Shown one piece after another: positions 8,245 to 16,016 of a stretch of DNA of 48,277 bases. How positions within the stretch are numbered: the first letter of the stretch is position 1; each line of letters begins with the position of its first letter. The stretch spans positions 1 to 48,277 of the forward strand of contig CATXTO010000014.1 of assembly GCA_958402445.1 (NCBI GenBank), read 5' to 3'. This stretch comes from an uncultured Eubacteriales bacterium (GTDB taxonomy: Bacteria > Bacillota > Clostridia > Oscillospirales > Oscillospiraceae). The notes under the pieces are model-generated. The model had not been told where the DNA came from and did no database searches. It saw nothing but the letters and a program-made list of their open reading frames with translations. The translations under genes were made by a program, and so were the position numbers.

Positions 8245-8343
8245 GTAGGGGCGACCCCTGGTCGCCCGCGGGCGTGCGAAGCACGCCCCTACGGGCCTTC
8301 CCCTGGCGCTACGCCTGTAGGGGCGACCTGCGGTCGCCCGCGG
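8245..8343. repeat. Dispersed palindromic repeat, composite copy
   Basis: A 48-bp composite (8245-8292) begins GTAGGGGCG and ends CGCCCCTAC. It contains two hairpins, GGGCGACC/GGTCGCCC and GGGCGTGC/GCACGCCC. A second partial copy (8317-8343) holds one GGGCGACC/GGTCGCCC hairpin. The rest of the non-coding stretch 8032-8440 shows only the rex terminator. Confidence 0.85.
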
Positions 8344-8387
8344 ACCTTGGAAGCTTCCGCTCAAGTTGTCGTCATCGTACCTGATAT

Positions 8388-8427
8388 AAAAACGCGGCGC
8401 CTGCCGCAAAATTTTTGCGGCAGGCGC
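8388..8427 (-). terminator. Intrinsic terminator of rex
   Basis: A stem of at least 11 bp (GCGCCTGCCGC with GCGGCAGGCGC, 8397-8427) is followed on the minus strand by CGCG and TTTTT. It lies 14 bp past the rex stop. Confidence 0.85.
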
Positions 8428-8440
8428 TTGCATGCTTTTC

Positions 8441-9079
8441 TCATTTTCCATTGATTTGCGCGGACAGATGCATGGACAAAACGGCTAGCGAGGTCGCCAT
8501 ATTCTCATACTGAACCAGGATCGGTTCCGGAACATCCAGGTGCGGCGGGGCAAAGGTCCAGACCGCCTTAATGCCGTTGGCGATCAGCAGGTTGCAAACC
8601 TCCTGAGCATGGGAAGCTGGTACTGTAATAATGCCCATTAAAATCTTTCGTTCCCGGCAAAAATCCTTCAGCTTGGAGATGTGATAAATTGGCTTCCCCG
8701 ATTCCAGGCGCCCATCCAAGCGCTCGTCGATATCGAAGGCTGCCACGATGTTCAGGCCGTAATCAGCAAAGCCGCCGTATCCCAGCAGGGCCTGACCCAG
8801 CTTACCGGCACCGATCAGCACTGCTTCCGTGGTATTGTCATACCCCAAAAATTGTTCAATATCGCGAATCAAACGCTCCCGGAGGTAACCGACCTTGGGT
8901 CTGCCGCCGTCCGACACCAGAGCCAAATCCTTACGGACCTGCACCTCGCCCATAGCCAGAGCCGCGGCCAAAGCCGTGGCGGAGATATTGGCGGGGCCTT
9001 CCGCAGGCAGGGACTTGAGATACGCCAAATAGCCGGGAAGCCGCTTAAGCACGGATTTGGAGACCTCTTTCTGACTCAT
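8441..9079 (-). CDS. rex: Redox-sensing transcriptional repressor Rex
   Basis: A 212-residue NADH-responsive repressor that senses the NADH/NAD+ ratio and controls fermentation and respiration genes. Residues about 1-75 form the winged helix (SKSVLKRLPGYLAYLKSL, then VQVRKDLALVSDGGRPKVGY). The Rossmann fold follows with LIGAGKLGQALL (GxGxxG) at about 87-98, and a C-terminal swapped helix (MATSLAVLSMHLSA) ends the protein. The length is typical. The start is ATG 9079 with GGGTGG about 8 bases upstream; an earlier in-frame ATG at 9115 has no binding site. It has its own promoter just inside the gap after sigE. No convincing Rex operator was seen at its own promoter beyond one TTGTGA half-site. 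Confidence 0.95.
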   Translation of the reverse strand: MSQKEVSKSVLKRLPGYLAYLKSLPAEGPANISATALAAALAMGEVQVRKDLALVSDGGRPKVGYLRERLIRDIEQFLGYDNTTEAVLIGAGKLGQALLGYGGFADYGLNIVAAFDIDERLDGRLESGKPIYHISKLKDFCRERKILMGIITVPASHAQEVCNLLIANGIKAVWTFAPPHLDVPEPILVQYENMATSLAVLSMHLSAQINGK

Positions 9080-9162
9080 GCTATAATCCACCCCGCTTCG
9101 TAGTCTCTTCCCCATACCCGCGTAAAAAGCCGAAAAGCCGCGGCAAATTGGGAATTTATTTC

Positions 9163-9191
9163 ATTATAGCATCACAATTTTGGATTTGCAA
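9163..9191 (-). promoter_or_regulatory. Sigma-A promoter of rex
   Basis: On the minus strand, TTGCAA (9191-9186), a 17-bp spacer with TG extension and TATAAT (9168-9163). A single TTGTGA half-site lies in the spacer. Confidence 0.75.
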
Positions 9192-9214
9192 CGGAAATTT
9201 TAAATCCTGACGGC

Positions 9215-9922
9215 CTACGAGGTTTGACGCAGAATTTCTCGCCGCAGCCGCGTCATGATCCGCTTTTCCAGCCGGGAAATATAGGATTGGGAGATGCCCA
9301 TCAGGTCCGCCACCTCTTTTTGCGTTTTTTCCTGCCGCCCGGCTAGCCCAAAACGAAGCACCACAATTTTTTTCTCCCGCTCTGGCAGCCGTTCCAGGGC
9401 CTCCCGCAGAAGCTGCTGGTCCACCATGTCCTCCAGCGGGCGCATAATCATATCCCCGTCGGTGCCCAGCACGTCTGACAGCAGCAGTTCATTTCCGTCC
9501 CAGTCCGTGTTAATTGGTTCATCCAGAGAGATCTCTGCCTTTTGGGAGGAAATCTTCCGAATGTGCATAAGAATCTCGTTTTCAATACACCGGGAGGCGT
9601 AGGTCGCCAGCTTAATGTTCTTATCCTTGCGGTAGGTGCCCACCGCTTTAATCAGCCCAATGGTCCCGATGGAAATCAGGTCCTCAATGTTGACCCCCGT
9701 GTTTTCAAACCGTCGGGCAATGTAGACCACCAGGCGTAGATTGCGCTCTATGAGTCGCTGCTTGGCCTGCTCGTTCCCCAACTCCATCTGCACCAGCAGC
9801 TCCTGTTCCTCCGGCGCCCGCAGGGGCGGCGGGAGAATGTCGCTACCCCCTATGTAGAACACGCCCTCCGGCTGTAGTAAGCCCAGCTTCTGTAAAATTT
9901 TCTCGAATAGTTTACTACGCAT
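9215..9922 (-). CDS. sigE: Sporulation sigma factor SigE precursor
   Basis: A 235-residue mother-cell sigma factor, made as an inactive precursor. The first 25-30 residues are the pro-sequence, and the following motif VFYIGGSDILPPPLRAPEEQ matches the SigE processing-site region. Region 2 (ERNLRLVVYIARRFENTGVN, then IEDLISIGTIGLIKAVGTY and KLATYASRCIENEILM) and region 4 (KTQKEVADLMGISQSYISRLEKRI) are intact and very close to Bacillus SigE as I recall it. The start overlaps the spoIIGA stop by 8 bases, and AGGAGG precedes it. The processing protease is the upstream gene. sigG, which often follows sigE, is absent; rex follows instead. Confidence 0.97.
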   Translation of the reverse strand: MRSKLFEKILQKLGLLQPEGVFYIGGSDILPPPLRAPEEQELLVQMELGNEQAKQRLIERNLRLVVYIARRFENTGVNIEDLISIGTIGLIKAVGTYRKDKNIKLATYASRCIENEILMHIRKISSQKAEISLDEPINTDWDGNELLLSDVLGTDGDMIMRPLEDMVDQQLLREALERLPEREKKIVVLRFGLAGRQEKTQKEVADLMGISQSYISRLEKRIMTRLRREILRQTS

Positions 9923-10712
9923 ATTGTCCCCCTCCTGTCAGCGCCTGATATTCCCCTGCCGCCGAAAGTCTGGCTGGCGAAAACGCCACCAGACGTCCGG
10001 CGGACCTGCCTTCAATGGTCACCTGGTCACAACGTACCGCCAGCAGCAGGCCGCTCCCACCCACCGCCCGGTAGGGAACCAGCCTGCAACGTAGACCCGG
10101 CGACGACGCGCTCAAAAGCTGCATAGCCTCGGCCGGATGCTGGAGCTGCTCCGGACTCAAGCTGCAAGGCAGCAGCCTCCTTGCGGCATCGTACTGCGCT
10201 ACGAGAACGCTTTGGCCGCTCAGCGGATCCTTTAGGGTATTGCCCGTATCCTGCAGCGCCATCAGATCCACCTCCTTTCCCCCCAGCGCAATTCGCACAG
10301 GAACTACTTGTCCTGCATGGGTCATGGCACCCCGCAGAAACAAACGGCATGCCAGATACAGGCCTCCTGCCGCCAGCAGCAACGCCGGCAGGGACCAGCA
10401 GCCCAGGCAGTAGGCCAGTCCTCCCAACGCAAAACTCAGCCCCAGGAAGAGCCCTCCCTGCCGCAGCTGCCGCCTGCCAACGCCAAAGGCCGCCGCCACC
10501 ATGCCCGCGCAAAACACAATCCGCCAGAGAGCGCCCTGTAAAAATCCGAAGCCGGGCAGCAGGCTCAGTCCTGCATACAGGGCGCCGAAGGCGGCGGCGC
10601 CGGCCAGCCGCCAGGGCCGCAGAACGCCGCCCGTTAAACGGGCCGTGGAAAGCAGCAGCAAATAGTTGATGACAAAATTCAGCAGAAGCGCCAAGTCCAG
10701 ATAAACCGTCAC
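9915..10712 (-). CDS. spoIIGA: Sigma-E processing peptidase SpoIIGA
   Basis: A 265-residue membrane aspartic protease that cleaves pro-SigE at the sporulation septum after a forespore signal. The N-terminal half (about 1-140) holds about five hydrophobic helices, beginning YLDLALLLNFVINYLLLLST. The C-terminal protease domain carries the catalytic DTGN motif in MALQDTGNTLKDPLSG. The start is GTG 10712 with AAGGAAGGGGGAG upstream; the longer frame to 10760 lacks a binding site. It overlaps sigE, forming the classical two-gene operon. Sequence away from the DTGN motif is divergent, as is normal for this family. Confidence 0.93.
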   Translation of the reverse strand: MTVYLDLALLLNFVINYLLLLSTARLTGGVLRPWRLAGAAAFGALYAGLSLLPGFGFLQGALWRIVFCAGMVAAAFGVGRRQLRQGGLFLGLSFALGGLAYCLGCWSLPALLLAAGGLYLACRLFLRGAMTHAGQVVPVRIALGGKEVDLMALQDTGNTLKDPLSGQSVLVAQYDAARRLLPCSLSPEQLQHPAEAMQLLSASSPGLRCRLVPYRAVGGSGLLLAVRCDQVTIEGRSAGRLVAFSPARLSAAGEYQALTGGGQYA

Positions 10713-10758
10713 TCGGGTCTCCCCCTTCCTTCTGGACAAAGTATATCGCCGCACCAGC

Positions 10759-10796
10759 AAAAAACAGGTCGCAATCCCTAGGGGGATCGCGGCCTG
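10759..10796 (-). terminator. Intrinsic terminator upstream of spoIIGA
   Basis: An imperfect stem of about 13 bp (10765-10778 with 10783-10796) is followed on the minus strand by TTTTTT. It probably ends the DUF951 transcript and insulates spoIIGA-sigE. Bases 10797-10938 hold an 8-bp GC dyad (10910-10917 with 10928-10935) and no gene. Confidence 0.7.
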
Positions 10797-10938
10797 TTAG
10801 ACCCAAGATGCTGTTCCTTTGTCCAAAATGAAAGGCGACTCTGCCTGTCCGGTCAAATATTTCCTGCAAACCCGGCCACAACAAACCAAAATCAGTCGTA
10901 CGATTGGTCGGTCCGGCGGCCCTCCAGGCCGGACCATC

Positions 10939-11181
10939 TCATTCGTTCCGGCCATCCAGCTCCGGCCGGCGCGGCAGCGCGCCCGGGGGCCCCACCTTTT
11001 CTCCATCCCGGTATACGCTCCGAATATTCTTGATCACCTTAAACCGAGGGCTCATCACTTCATGCCCGCAGCCCAGACATTTGAGACGCAGGTCCATGCC
11101 GATACGCAGCACCTGCCACCGCTTCTCTCCGCAGGGGTGGGGCTTTTTCATTTCCAAAATATCGTGCAGTTGAATGTCCAT
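10939..11181 (-). CDS. DUF951 domain protein
   Basis: An 80-residue small cytoplasmic protein. The DUF951 core occupies residues 1-60: a start MDIQLHDILEMKKPHPCGEK, then WQVLRIGMDLRLKCLGCGHE, with three cysteines (CG, CLGC) that could bind a metal. The C-terminus is Arg/Pro-rich and less conserved. AGGAGG sits 6 bases before the ATG at 11181. The family is widespread in Firmicutes, and I know no established function. The gene is separated from spoIIGA by a terminator, so it is not part of the sporulation operon. Confidence 0.85.
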   Translation of the reverse strand: MDIQLHDILEMKKPHPCGEKRWQVLRIGMDLRLKCLGCGHEVMSPRFKVIKNIRSVYRDGEKVGPPGALPRRPELDGRNE

Positions 11182-11272
11182 GGCTTCCTCCTGGCATAGC
11201 GGGGACAACCCGGCAATAGGATAGAGATAACAGGCGTCAATTACGCCGGACTTTGAAAGTGAGGGATTCGTA

Positions 11273-12163
11273 ATGCTGCCATATCGTCCGGAGGGTCTGA
11301 ATGCTCAGCCCCTCCCCGCTCCAGACGTGCTGCGCCGGGCCGGGGGGACACGGGAAATTTTCCAGGCTATGTGTGTCAAATGTGACGAATTTCACAATCT
11401 GGTGGTGGATCTGGGTCCTATGCGGGGTCTGATTCCCCGGGATGAGACCGCCTTGGGGGTGGCGCAAGGCACTGCAAGAGAAATCGCCATTTTATCCCGG
11501 GTGGGAAAGCCGGTGTGCTTCCAGGTCCTAGGCTTTTCCTCCGACGGCACCGCCCTGCTGTCCCGCCGAGCGGCCCAGGCGGAGGCCTTGGAATTTTTTA
11601 TGACCGCCCTGCGCCCCGGGGATATTCTGCCGGCCGTGGTGCTCAACCCCACCAGCTTTGGAACCTTCTGCGACATCGGCTGCGGGATTACGGCCCTAAT
11701 GAGCATCGAACGGTGCTCTGTTTCTCGAATCTCCCACTGTGACCAGCGATTCTTCTCTGGTCAAAAAATTTATGCGGCAATTCTATCCGTTGACCCACAA
11801 ACCCAGCGCATCTGTCTGACCCATCGGGAGCTGTTGGGGACCTGGGCTGAGAACGTGGCCGGCTTCCGGGCCGGACAGGCGGTCACCGGCATTGTCCGCA
11901 GCATCAAACCGTACGGCGTCTTTGTGGAGCTGACGCCGAATCTGTCCGGCTTGGCGGAGCCGGAGGAGACCCTGCGTCCGGGGGACCCGGTCAGCGTGTA
12001 CATACGCTCCATTGTTCCGGAGCGGCAAAAAATCAAATTGACGGTGCTGGAGAAGCTGAATCCCGGGGCGCTGCCCCAGCGGGAGCTGCGCTACTTCCGC
12101 ACGGTGGGCCGACTGGACCGCTGGCAGTACGCACCTGACAGCCCAACCATTACGGTTTTTTAA
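11273..12163 (+). CDS. S1 RNA-binding domain protein (ribosomal protein S1-like)
   Basis: A 296-residue cytoplasmic protein with S1/OB-fold modules. One is at about residues 114-180 (LRPGDILPAVVLNPTSFGTF, CDIGCGITALM). Another is at about 200-262 (FRAGQAVTGIVRSIKPYGVF, VELTPNLSGLAEP, then IRSIVPERQKIKLTVLE). A more degenerate repeat lies near residues 30-90. The start is ATG 11273 with GAGG 7 bases upstream, a weak but plausible site. Such proteins, often annotated S1-like, are common in Clostridia and probably bind mRNA or the ribosome; the role here is inferred. Its stop overlaps the convergent rarA stop by 14 bases. Confidence 0.8.
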   Translation: MLPYRPEGLNAQPLPAPDVLRRAGGTREIFQAMCVKCDEFHNLVVDLGPMRGLIPRDETALGVAQGTAREIAILSRVGKPVCFQVLGFSSDGTALLSRRAAQAEALEFFMTALRPGDILPAVVLNPTSFGTFCDIGCGITALMSIERCSVSRISHCDQRFFSGQKIYAAILSVDPQTQRICLTHRELLGTWAENVAGFRAGQAVTGIVRSIKPYGVFVELTPNLSGLAEPEETLRPGDPVSVYIRSIVPERQKIKLTVLEKLNPGALPQRELRYFRTVGRLDRWQYAPDSPTITVF

Positions 12164-13412
12164 TTTCGTCCCAGTACTTCTTGGCCGCCTGCTCCAGCTT
12201 ATTAGGGCCGAAGGCGTAATACTTTGTCCCCAAGATGGACTCCGGCATATATTGCTGCGCCACCCAGTGCCCAGGGAAATCGTGGGGATACAGATAGCCC
12301 TGCTCCCGCTCCATGGTATAGGAGTCGGCGTGGACATTCTGCAGGTGACGGGGAAAGTCCCCGCCCCGGCCCTTGCGCACATCAGCCATGGCCGCGTTTA
12401 TGGCCAGGTAAGCGGAATTGGATTTGGGAGACGTGGCCATTAGCACCGCCGCATCCCCCAAAGGAATCCGAGCCTCCGGCATCCCCAGCATATTCGCCGC
12501 GTCCACACAGGCTTTGACAATGGGAATGATTTGCGGATACGCCAAGCCAACATCCTCACAGGCTATGACCATCAGCCGCCGGCAGGCGGAGATCATATCG
12601 CCGGCCTCCAGAAGTCGGGCCAGGTAATGCACCGCCGCGTCGGGGTCGGAGCCCCGTATGGACTTTTGCAGGGCTGAGAGCAAGTCGTAGTGGTTATCCC
12701 CGTCCCGGTCATATCGGATGGTGGAGCGCTGGGTCACAGCCCGTACGTCGTCTAGAGTCAGCCGCAACGTATTGGAATTTTGATCCGCTGCAGAAAATAA
12801 AACCTCCACGGCGTTCAGGGCCTTTCGCAAATCCCCACCACAGGAGCCGGACACGTATTCCAGCGCACCGTCCTCCGCCGTGACGGACCGCCCAGTCCGC
12901 TCCGCCTGAAACGCCACGGCCCGACGCACCGCCTGCAAAACCGCGTCCTTCGTAAGCTGTTTGAACTCGAAAATCGTCGCCCGGCTCAAAATGGCGTTGA
13001 AAATGTAGAAATAAGGGTTTTCCGTTGTAGAGGCAATGAGGGTGATCTTTCCATTCTCAATGTGTTCCAATAAGGATTGCTGCTGCTTTTTATTAAACGA
13101 CTGTATCTCATCCAAATACAGCAGGACCCCGTCCGGGGCCAGGAGCGTATCCAGCTGCGAGACAATCTCCTTGATATCCGCCGTGGAAGCGGTGGTGGCG
13201 TTCAGCCGGTAGAGCTTGCGCTTGGTCCGCTCCGCGATAATGTTGGCCACGGTGGTCTTTCCAGTGCCCGCCGGGCCGTAAAAAATGAGGTTGGGAATGT
13301 TGCCGGAGTCGATGAGGCGGCGCAGCACCGCCCCGGGACCCAAAATATGCTCCTGCCCCACTACCTCGTCTAGAGTCGTTGGGCGAATAAGATCCGCTAA
13401 AGGCTGATACAA
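12150..13412 (-). CDS. rarA: Replication-associated recombination protein RarA (MgsA)
   Basis: An AAA+ ATPase of about 420 residues acting at stalled or gapped replication forks. It opens with the family motif PLADLIRPTTLDEVVGQEH, followed by Walker A GPAGTGKTT at about 46-54, Walker B LYLDEIQSF, and an STTENP sensor-1 segment. The C-terminal tetramerisation/lid region contains CEDVGLAYPQ and the family motif YLYPHDFPGHWV. TTG 13412 is preferred because GGGAGG ends 8 bases upstream; an in-frame GTG at 13421 abuts that site. It has its own promoter. The tail overlaps the convergent S1 gene by 14 bases. Confidence 0.95.
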   Translation of the reverse strand: MYQPLADLIRPTTLDEVVGQEHILGPGAVLRRLIDSGNIPNLIFYGPAGTGKTTVANIIAERTKRKLYRLNATTASTADIKEIVSQLDTLLAPDGVLLYLDEIQSFNKKQQQSLLEHIENGKITLIASTTENPYFYIFNAILSRATIFEFKQLTKDAVLQAVRRAVAFQAERTGRSVTAEDGALEYVSGSCGGDLRKALNAVEVLFSAADQNSNTLRLTLDDVRAVTQRSTIRYDRDGDNHYDLLSALQKSIRGSDPDAAVHYLARLLEAGDMISACRRLMVIACEDVGLAYPQIIPIVKACVDAANMLGMPEARIPLGDAAVLMATSPKSNSAYLAINAAMADVRKGRGGDFPRHLQNVHADSYTMEREQGYLYPHDFPGHWVAQQYMPESILGTKYYAFGPNKLEQAAKKYWDEIKKP

Positions 13413-13458
13413 AGCAGCCACCTCCCATACAAAACCGTTTCCCGCTTCTGTTTTTCTT

Positions 13459-13487
13459 ATTGTAGCCTATTTCCCGGGAAAGTGCAA
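13459..13487 (-). promoter_or_regulatory. Sigma-A promoter of rarA
   Basis: On the minus strand, TTGCAC (13487-13482), a 17-bp spacer and TACAAT (13464-13459). The spacer contains a perfect TTCCCGGGAA palindrome of unknown meaning. Confidence 0.65.
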
Positions 13488-13645
13488 GGGCCGCATCCCT
13501 GGCCGCAGGCGCTACACCCAGCTGGGCACAAGTGCTGTGCAACCAGCTGGGCTCGGGTAAAATAACGTCACCTTCTTTGACCTACAGACCTCGCACCATT
13601 TTTATTCCTGACAGGACAGGCCCGGCGCCTTCTGAAAATTACCGC

Positions 13646-13674
13646 TTCCCAACCCTTGCCCAACATGCTATAAT
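13646..13674 (+). promoter_or_regulatory. Extended -10 promoter of nth
   Basis: TGCTATAAT (13666-13674) with a weak TTCCCA -35 (13646-13651) at 17-bp spacing, 53 bp before the nth start. The divergent gap 13422-13726 otherwise shows only the rarA promoter. Confidence 0.6.
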
Positions 13675-13726
13675 GGGGGAGAAAAGGTCAAAATCCGGCG
13701 CAATTGGCCGGATGAGGGAGGTCGCC

Positions 13727-14365
13727 ATGGAACAACAGGAAAAAGTTGCGTGCATCATCGCTGCGCTGAAGGAGCTGTACCCCGCCCAGTGCGCGTTGCA
13801 TTATGAAAACGATTATCAGCTGATGGTCGCGGTGCGGCTTTCGGCCCAGTGCACCGACGCCAGGGTGAATGAGGTGACGCCGGTACTATTCGCGGCCTAC
13901 CCCACACTGGAGGCTCTGGCTAACGCGGATATCTCCCATGTGGAGGAGCTGGTACATTCCTGCGGATTTTATAAAAATAAGGCCCGGGAGATCGTCTTGG
14001 CTTGCCGAATGCTGCTTTCAGAGTACGGCGGCAAGGTCCCCGGCACCATGGAGCAGCTTTTGAAGCTGCCCGGCGTCGGACGAAAAACAGCGAATCTGCT
14101 TCTGGGGGATCTGTACCAGACGCCGGGCGCCGTGGTGTGCGATACCCATTGCATCCGCATCTCCAACCGGCTGGGCCTGGCCCAGGGAAAGGAGCCGGAA
14201 AAAGTGGAGCGGCAGCTGCGGGCGATTCTGCCGCCGGAGGAAAGCTCCGATTTCTGCCATCGGATCGTCCTGCACGGCCGGGCCGTCTGTACCGCGCGAA
14301 GCCCGAAATGCGCCAAATGCACCTTGGCGCCCTGGTGTACCTATCTGGCTGGTCAAGCGGTCTAA
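13727..14365 (+). CDS. nth: Endonuclease III (DNA glycosylase/AP lyase)
   Basis: A 212-residue base-excision repair enzyme removing oxidised pyrimidines. The helix-hairpin-helix LPGVGRKTANLLL at about 112-124 contains the catalytic lysine. The following VCDTHCIRISNRLGL supplies the catalytic aspartate. The C-terminal 4Fe-4S ligands follow the family spacing C-X6-C-X2-C-X5-C (CTARSPKCAKCTLAPWC). The length matches E. coli Nth. The start is ATG 13727 with GGGAGG 5 bases upstream; the open frame extends 65 codons further 5' across the promoter and is not coding there. It is monocistronic. Confidence 0.97.
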   Translation: MEQQEKVACIIAALKELYPAQCALHYENDYQLMVAVRLSAQCTDARVNEVTPVLFAAYPTLEALANADISHVEELVHSCGFYKNKAREIVLACRMLLSEYGGKVPGTMEQLLKLPGVGRKTANLLLGDLYQTPGAVVCDTHCIRISNRLGLAQGKEPEKVERQLRAILPPEESSDFCHRIVLHGRAVCTARSPKCAKCTLAPWCTYLAGQAV

Positions 14366-14397
14366 CCATACAAGTATTTTAATTTAAGAAGATCGAT

Positions 14398-14424
14398 CCG
14401 GCGCCCCAAGGCTTGGGACGCCGG
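14398..14424. terminator. Terminator hairpin between convergent nth and Wzy_C gene
   Basis: A 13-bp stem (CCGGCGCCCCAAG with CTTGGGACGCCGG, one mismatch on plus, G-U on minus) lies between the two stops. No strong T run follows on either side, so efficiency is uncertain. Confidence 0.55.
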
Positions 14425-14429
14425 AGTTT

Positions 14430-15848
14430 CTATACCGTATCCGGTGGCATCTCTTCCTGGACCTGCTCCACCACAGCAAACAAGAGCATGACCAAAAATG
14501 CATTGGGGAACGGGCAAAATTCCCCTGGATTGGTCATCGACATCAAGAACATGCCACCATAGGCCAGCCCAAACACGGCCGCCTCCGTATGTGCGGTTTT
14601 CCGCAGCAGATACAGCCGCGAGACCAACTGCCAGAGATACGCCATAAGACCCAGCAGCCCCATGCTGCCCAGTACCTGCGCCAAGGCATTGTGGTACCAG
14701 ACGATGCTGCCGGGAACCCCCAGAAAAATTTCGCTGTTTTCCATAGAGCCCAACCCTATTCCAAACAGGGGGTGGGCCTGGAAATCCCGGATACCCTGCA
14801 AAAAGAAGGTGATCCGGCTATCATTGGGGGAAATTAGCGTGCCGCCGGTCATGCGGGAGGAGAATAAATCCCGGGCAAATAATACAAGCACCGCCGCCAC
14901 AGGCAGAAGTCCCAATAAAATGGCCCGATTATGCCGGCGAAATCGGGGATTTCGCTTGTAAGCGTAAATCAGGCAGACAATTAATAGGCCTGTCCCAAAA
15001 ACCAGGCCGCTGCGGGAGCCCGTCATGAGAAGCGCCACGTACAGAGCTGCCAGCCCCAACAGGTGTCGGCCGTTTTTCTTCATAAAATAGCAAGGCATGG
15101 GCAGAGCAGTCAACAAAATTGTGGCGCAATAGTTGCGGTATGGAAAGTCCAAAGAGGAGAAGGTACGAAAAAATTCAGGCAACCGCTCCAGATATACCTG
15201 AAGCACCACCACGCCGGCGAAAACGCCGGTGGCGTACAGAATCCCCGCAAACCGCTCTAGAAGGTTATAGGGCCGGGATTGCGAAAGCTGCGCCCGCAAA
15301 GCGCCGTAGAGCAAAAGCATCACAGGCCCCAACCCGAAGGCGTAATACAGTGCGGTGGGCGACCAGTATTCCGCCTTGGATATTGCCCCCAGGCCCCCCA
15401 GCAACGTAGCCGCCGAGACGGCAAGCAGGCTGCTGGTCAGCTTCCCGCGACGCCAGGGTCTGGCATTAAAAACCAAGTGGGCCGCCATTGCCACCAGCAC
15501 CAGGGGCAGGAGCCATCGGCACTGGGAGAACAGGATGCCGATGCGGTCATAGTAGTCGGCGCCCAGGAGAAACAAAAGAAATAGCGGCAGGCAGGCTGCC
15601 AGCGTATCCCGGCAGAGCAAAAGAAAAACGGCAAAAATACAGCCAAACAGCTCGATTCCCAACAGACTCTGGCCCTGCAACATAAAAACGGCGGCGGCCA
15701 GCAGCAAGGATGGGAAATAATACCGGCTGTTCCAAAAATCTGTGGCCGCTTGGCTGCACTGGGAGAAAAACTCACAGGCCCAAGCGCCTCGCCCATCCCT
15801 GCGGGCTGGAAGACGCCTGGGTACAGTCTTGGATTCTTCCGAAAGCAT
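14430..15848 (-). CDS. Wzy_C / O-antigen ligase family membrane protein
   Basis: A 472-residue integral membrane protein with about 11-12 hydrophobic helices. The large loop between late helices carries the Wzy_C pattern: GIRDFQAHPLFGIGLGSMEN, followed by the WYHNALAQVLGSMGLLGLMAY segment with the family's conserved loop histidine. Proteins of this family transfer or polymerise undecaprenol-linked glycans at the outer face of the membrane. In Gram-positives they serve capsule polymerisation, teichoic-type polymers or protein O-glycosylation. The start ATG 15848 follows AAGGAG with an 11-base gap. It has a consensus promoter. No glycosyltransferase genes accompany it, so the substrate cannot be said. 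Confidence 0.85.
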   Translation of the reverse strand: MLSEESKTVPRRLPARRDGRGAWACEFFSQCSQAATDFWNSRYYFPSLLLAAAVFMLQGQSLLGIELFGCIFAVFLLLCRDTLAACLPLFLLFLLGADYYDRIGILFSQCRWLLPLVLVAMAAHLVFNARPWRRGKLTSSLLAVSAATLLGGLGAISKAEYWSPTALYYAFGLGPVMLLLYGALRAQLSQSRPYNLLERFAGILYATGVFAGVVVLQVYLERLPEFFRTFSSLDFPYRNYCATILLTALPMPCYFMKKNGRHLLGLAALYVALLMTGSRSGLVFGTGLLIVCLIYAYKRNPRFRRHNRAILLGLLPVAAVLVLFARDLFSSRMTGGTLISPNDSRITFFLQGIRDFQAHPLFGIGLGSMENSEIFLGVPGSIVWYHNALAQVLGSMGLLGLMAYLWQLVSRLYLLRKTAHTEAAVFGLAYGGMFLMSMTNPGEFCPFPNAFLVMLLFAVVEQVQEEMPPDTV

Positions 15849-15936
15849 GATTGGTCAAACTCCTTATTCGAGTTGTGTGAAATCGAACATTCCCCACAAA
15901 CACGGCGGCACATACCGCTTCCACAGGGGATGGGGT

Positions 15937-15965
15937 ACTCTACCACAAAAAAAGGGATTTGTCAA
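15937..15965 (-). promoter_or_regulatory. Sigma-A promoter of the first Wzy_C gene
   Basis: On the minus strand, TTGACA (15965-15960), a 17-bp spacer containing a T run and TAGAGT (15942-15937), about 90 bp upstream of the start. Confidence 0.65.
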
Positions 15966-16016
15966 GAAATTACGGTAAAAGTTCAGAAAAACATAAGAAA
16001 CTGACCCAGGTGTTGA

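Noticed and set aside
8005..8451. Open frame of 148 codons on minus between clpB and rex
   Set aside because: It translates the clpB promoter, the palindromic repeat and the rex terminator, with no ribosome binding site or family match.
9163..9191. Rex operator at the rex promoter
   Set aside because: Only one TTGTGA half-site is present; the expected inverted TCACAA partner is missing at any standard spacing.
10910..10935. GC dyad GGTCCGGC/GCCGGACC after DUF951 as a terminator
   Set aside because: The stem is only 8 bp with a 10-base loop and no T run; a better terminator lies further on at 10759-10796.
13532..13726. N-terminal extension of Nth to 13532
   Set aside because: The extra 65 codons cross the promoter and lack a ribosome binding site; the family start matches ATG 13727.
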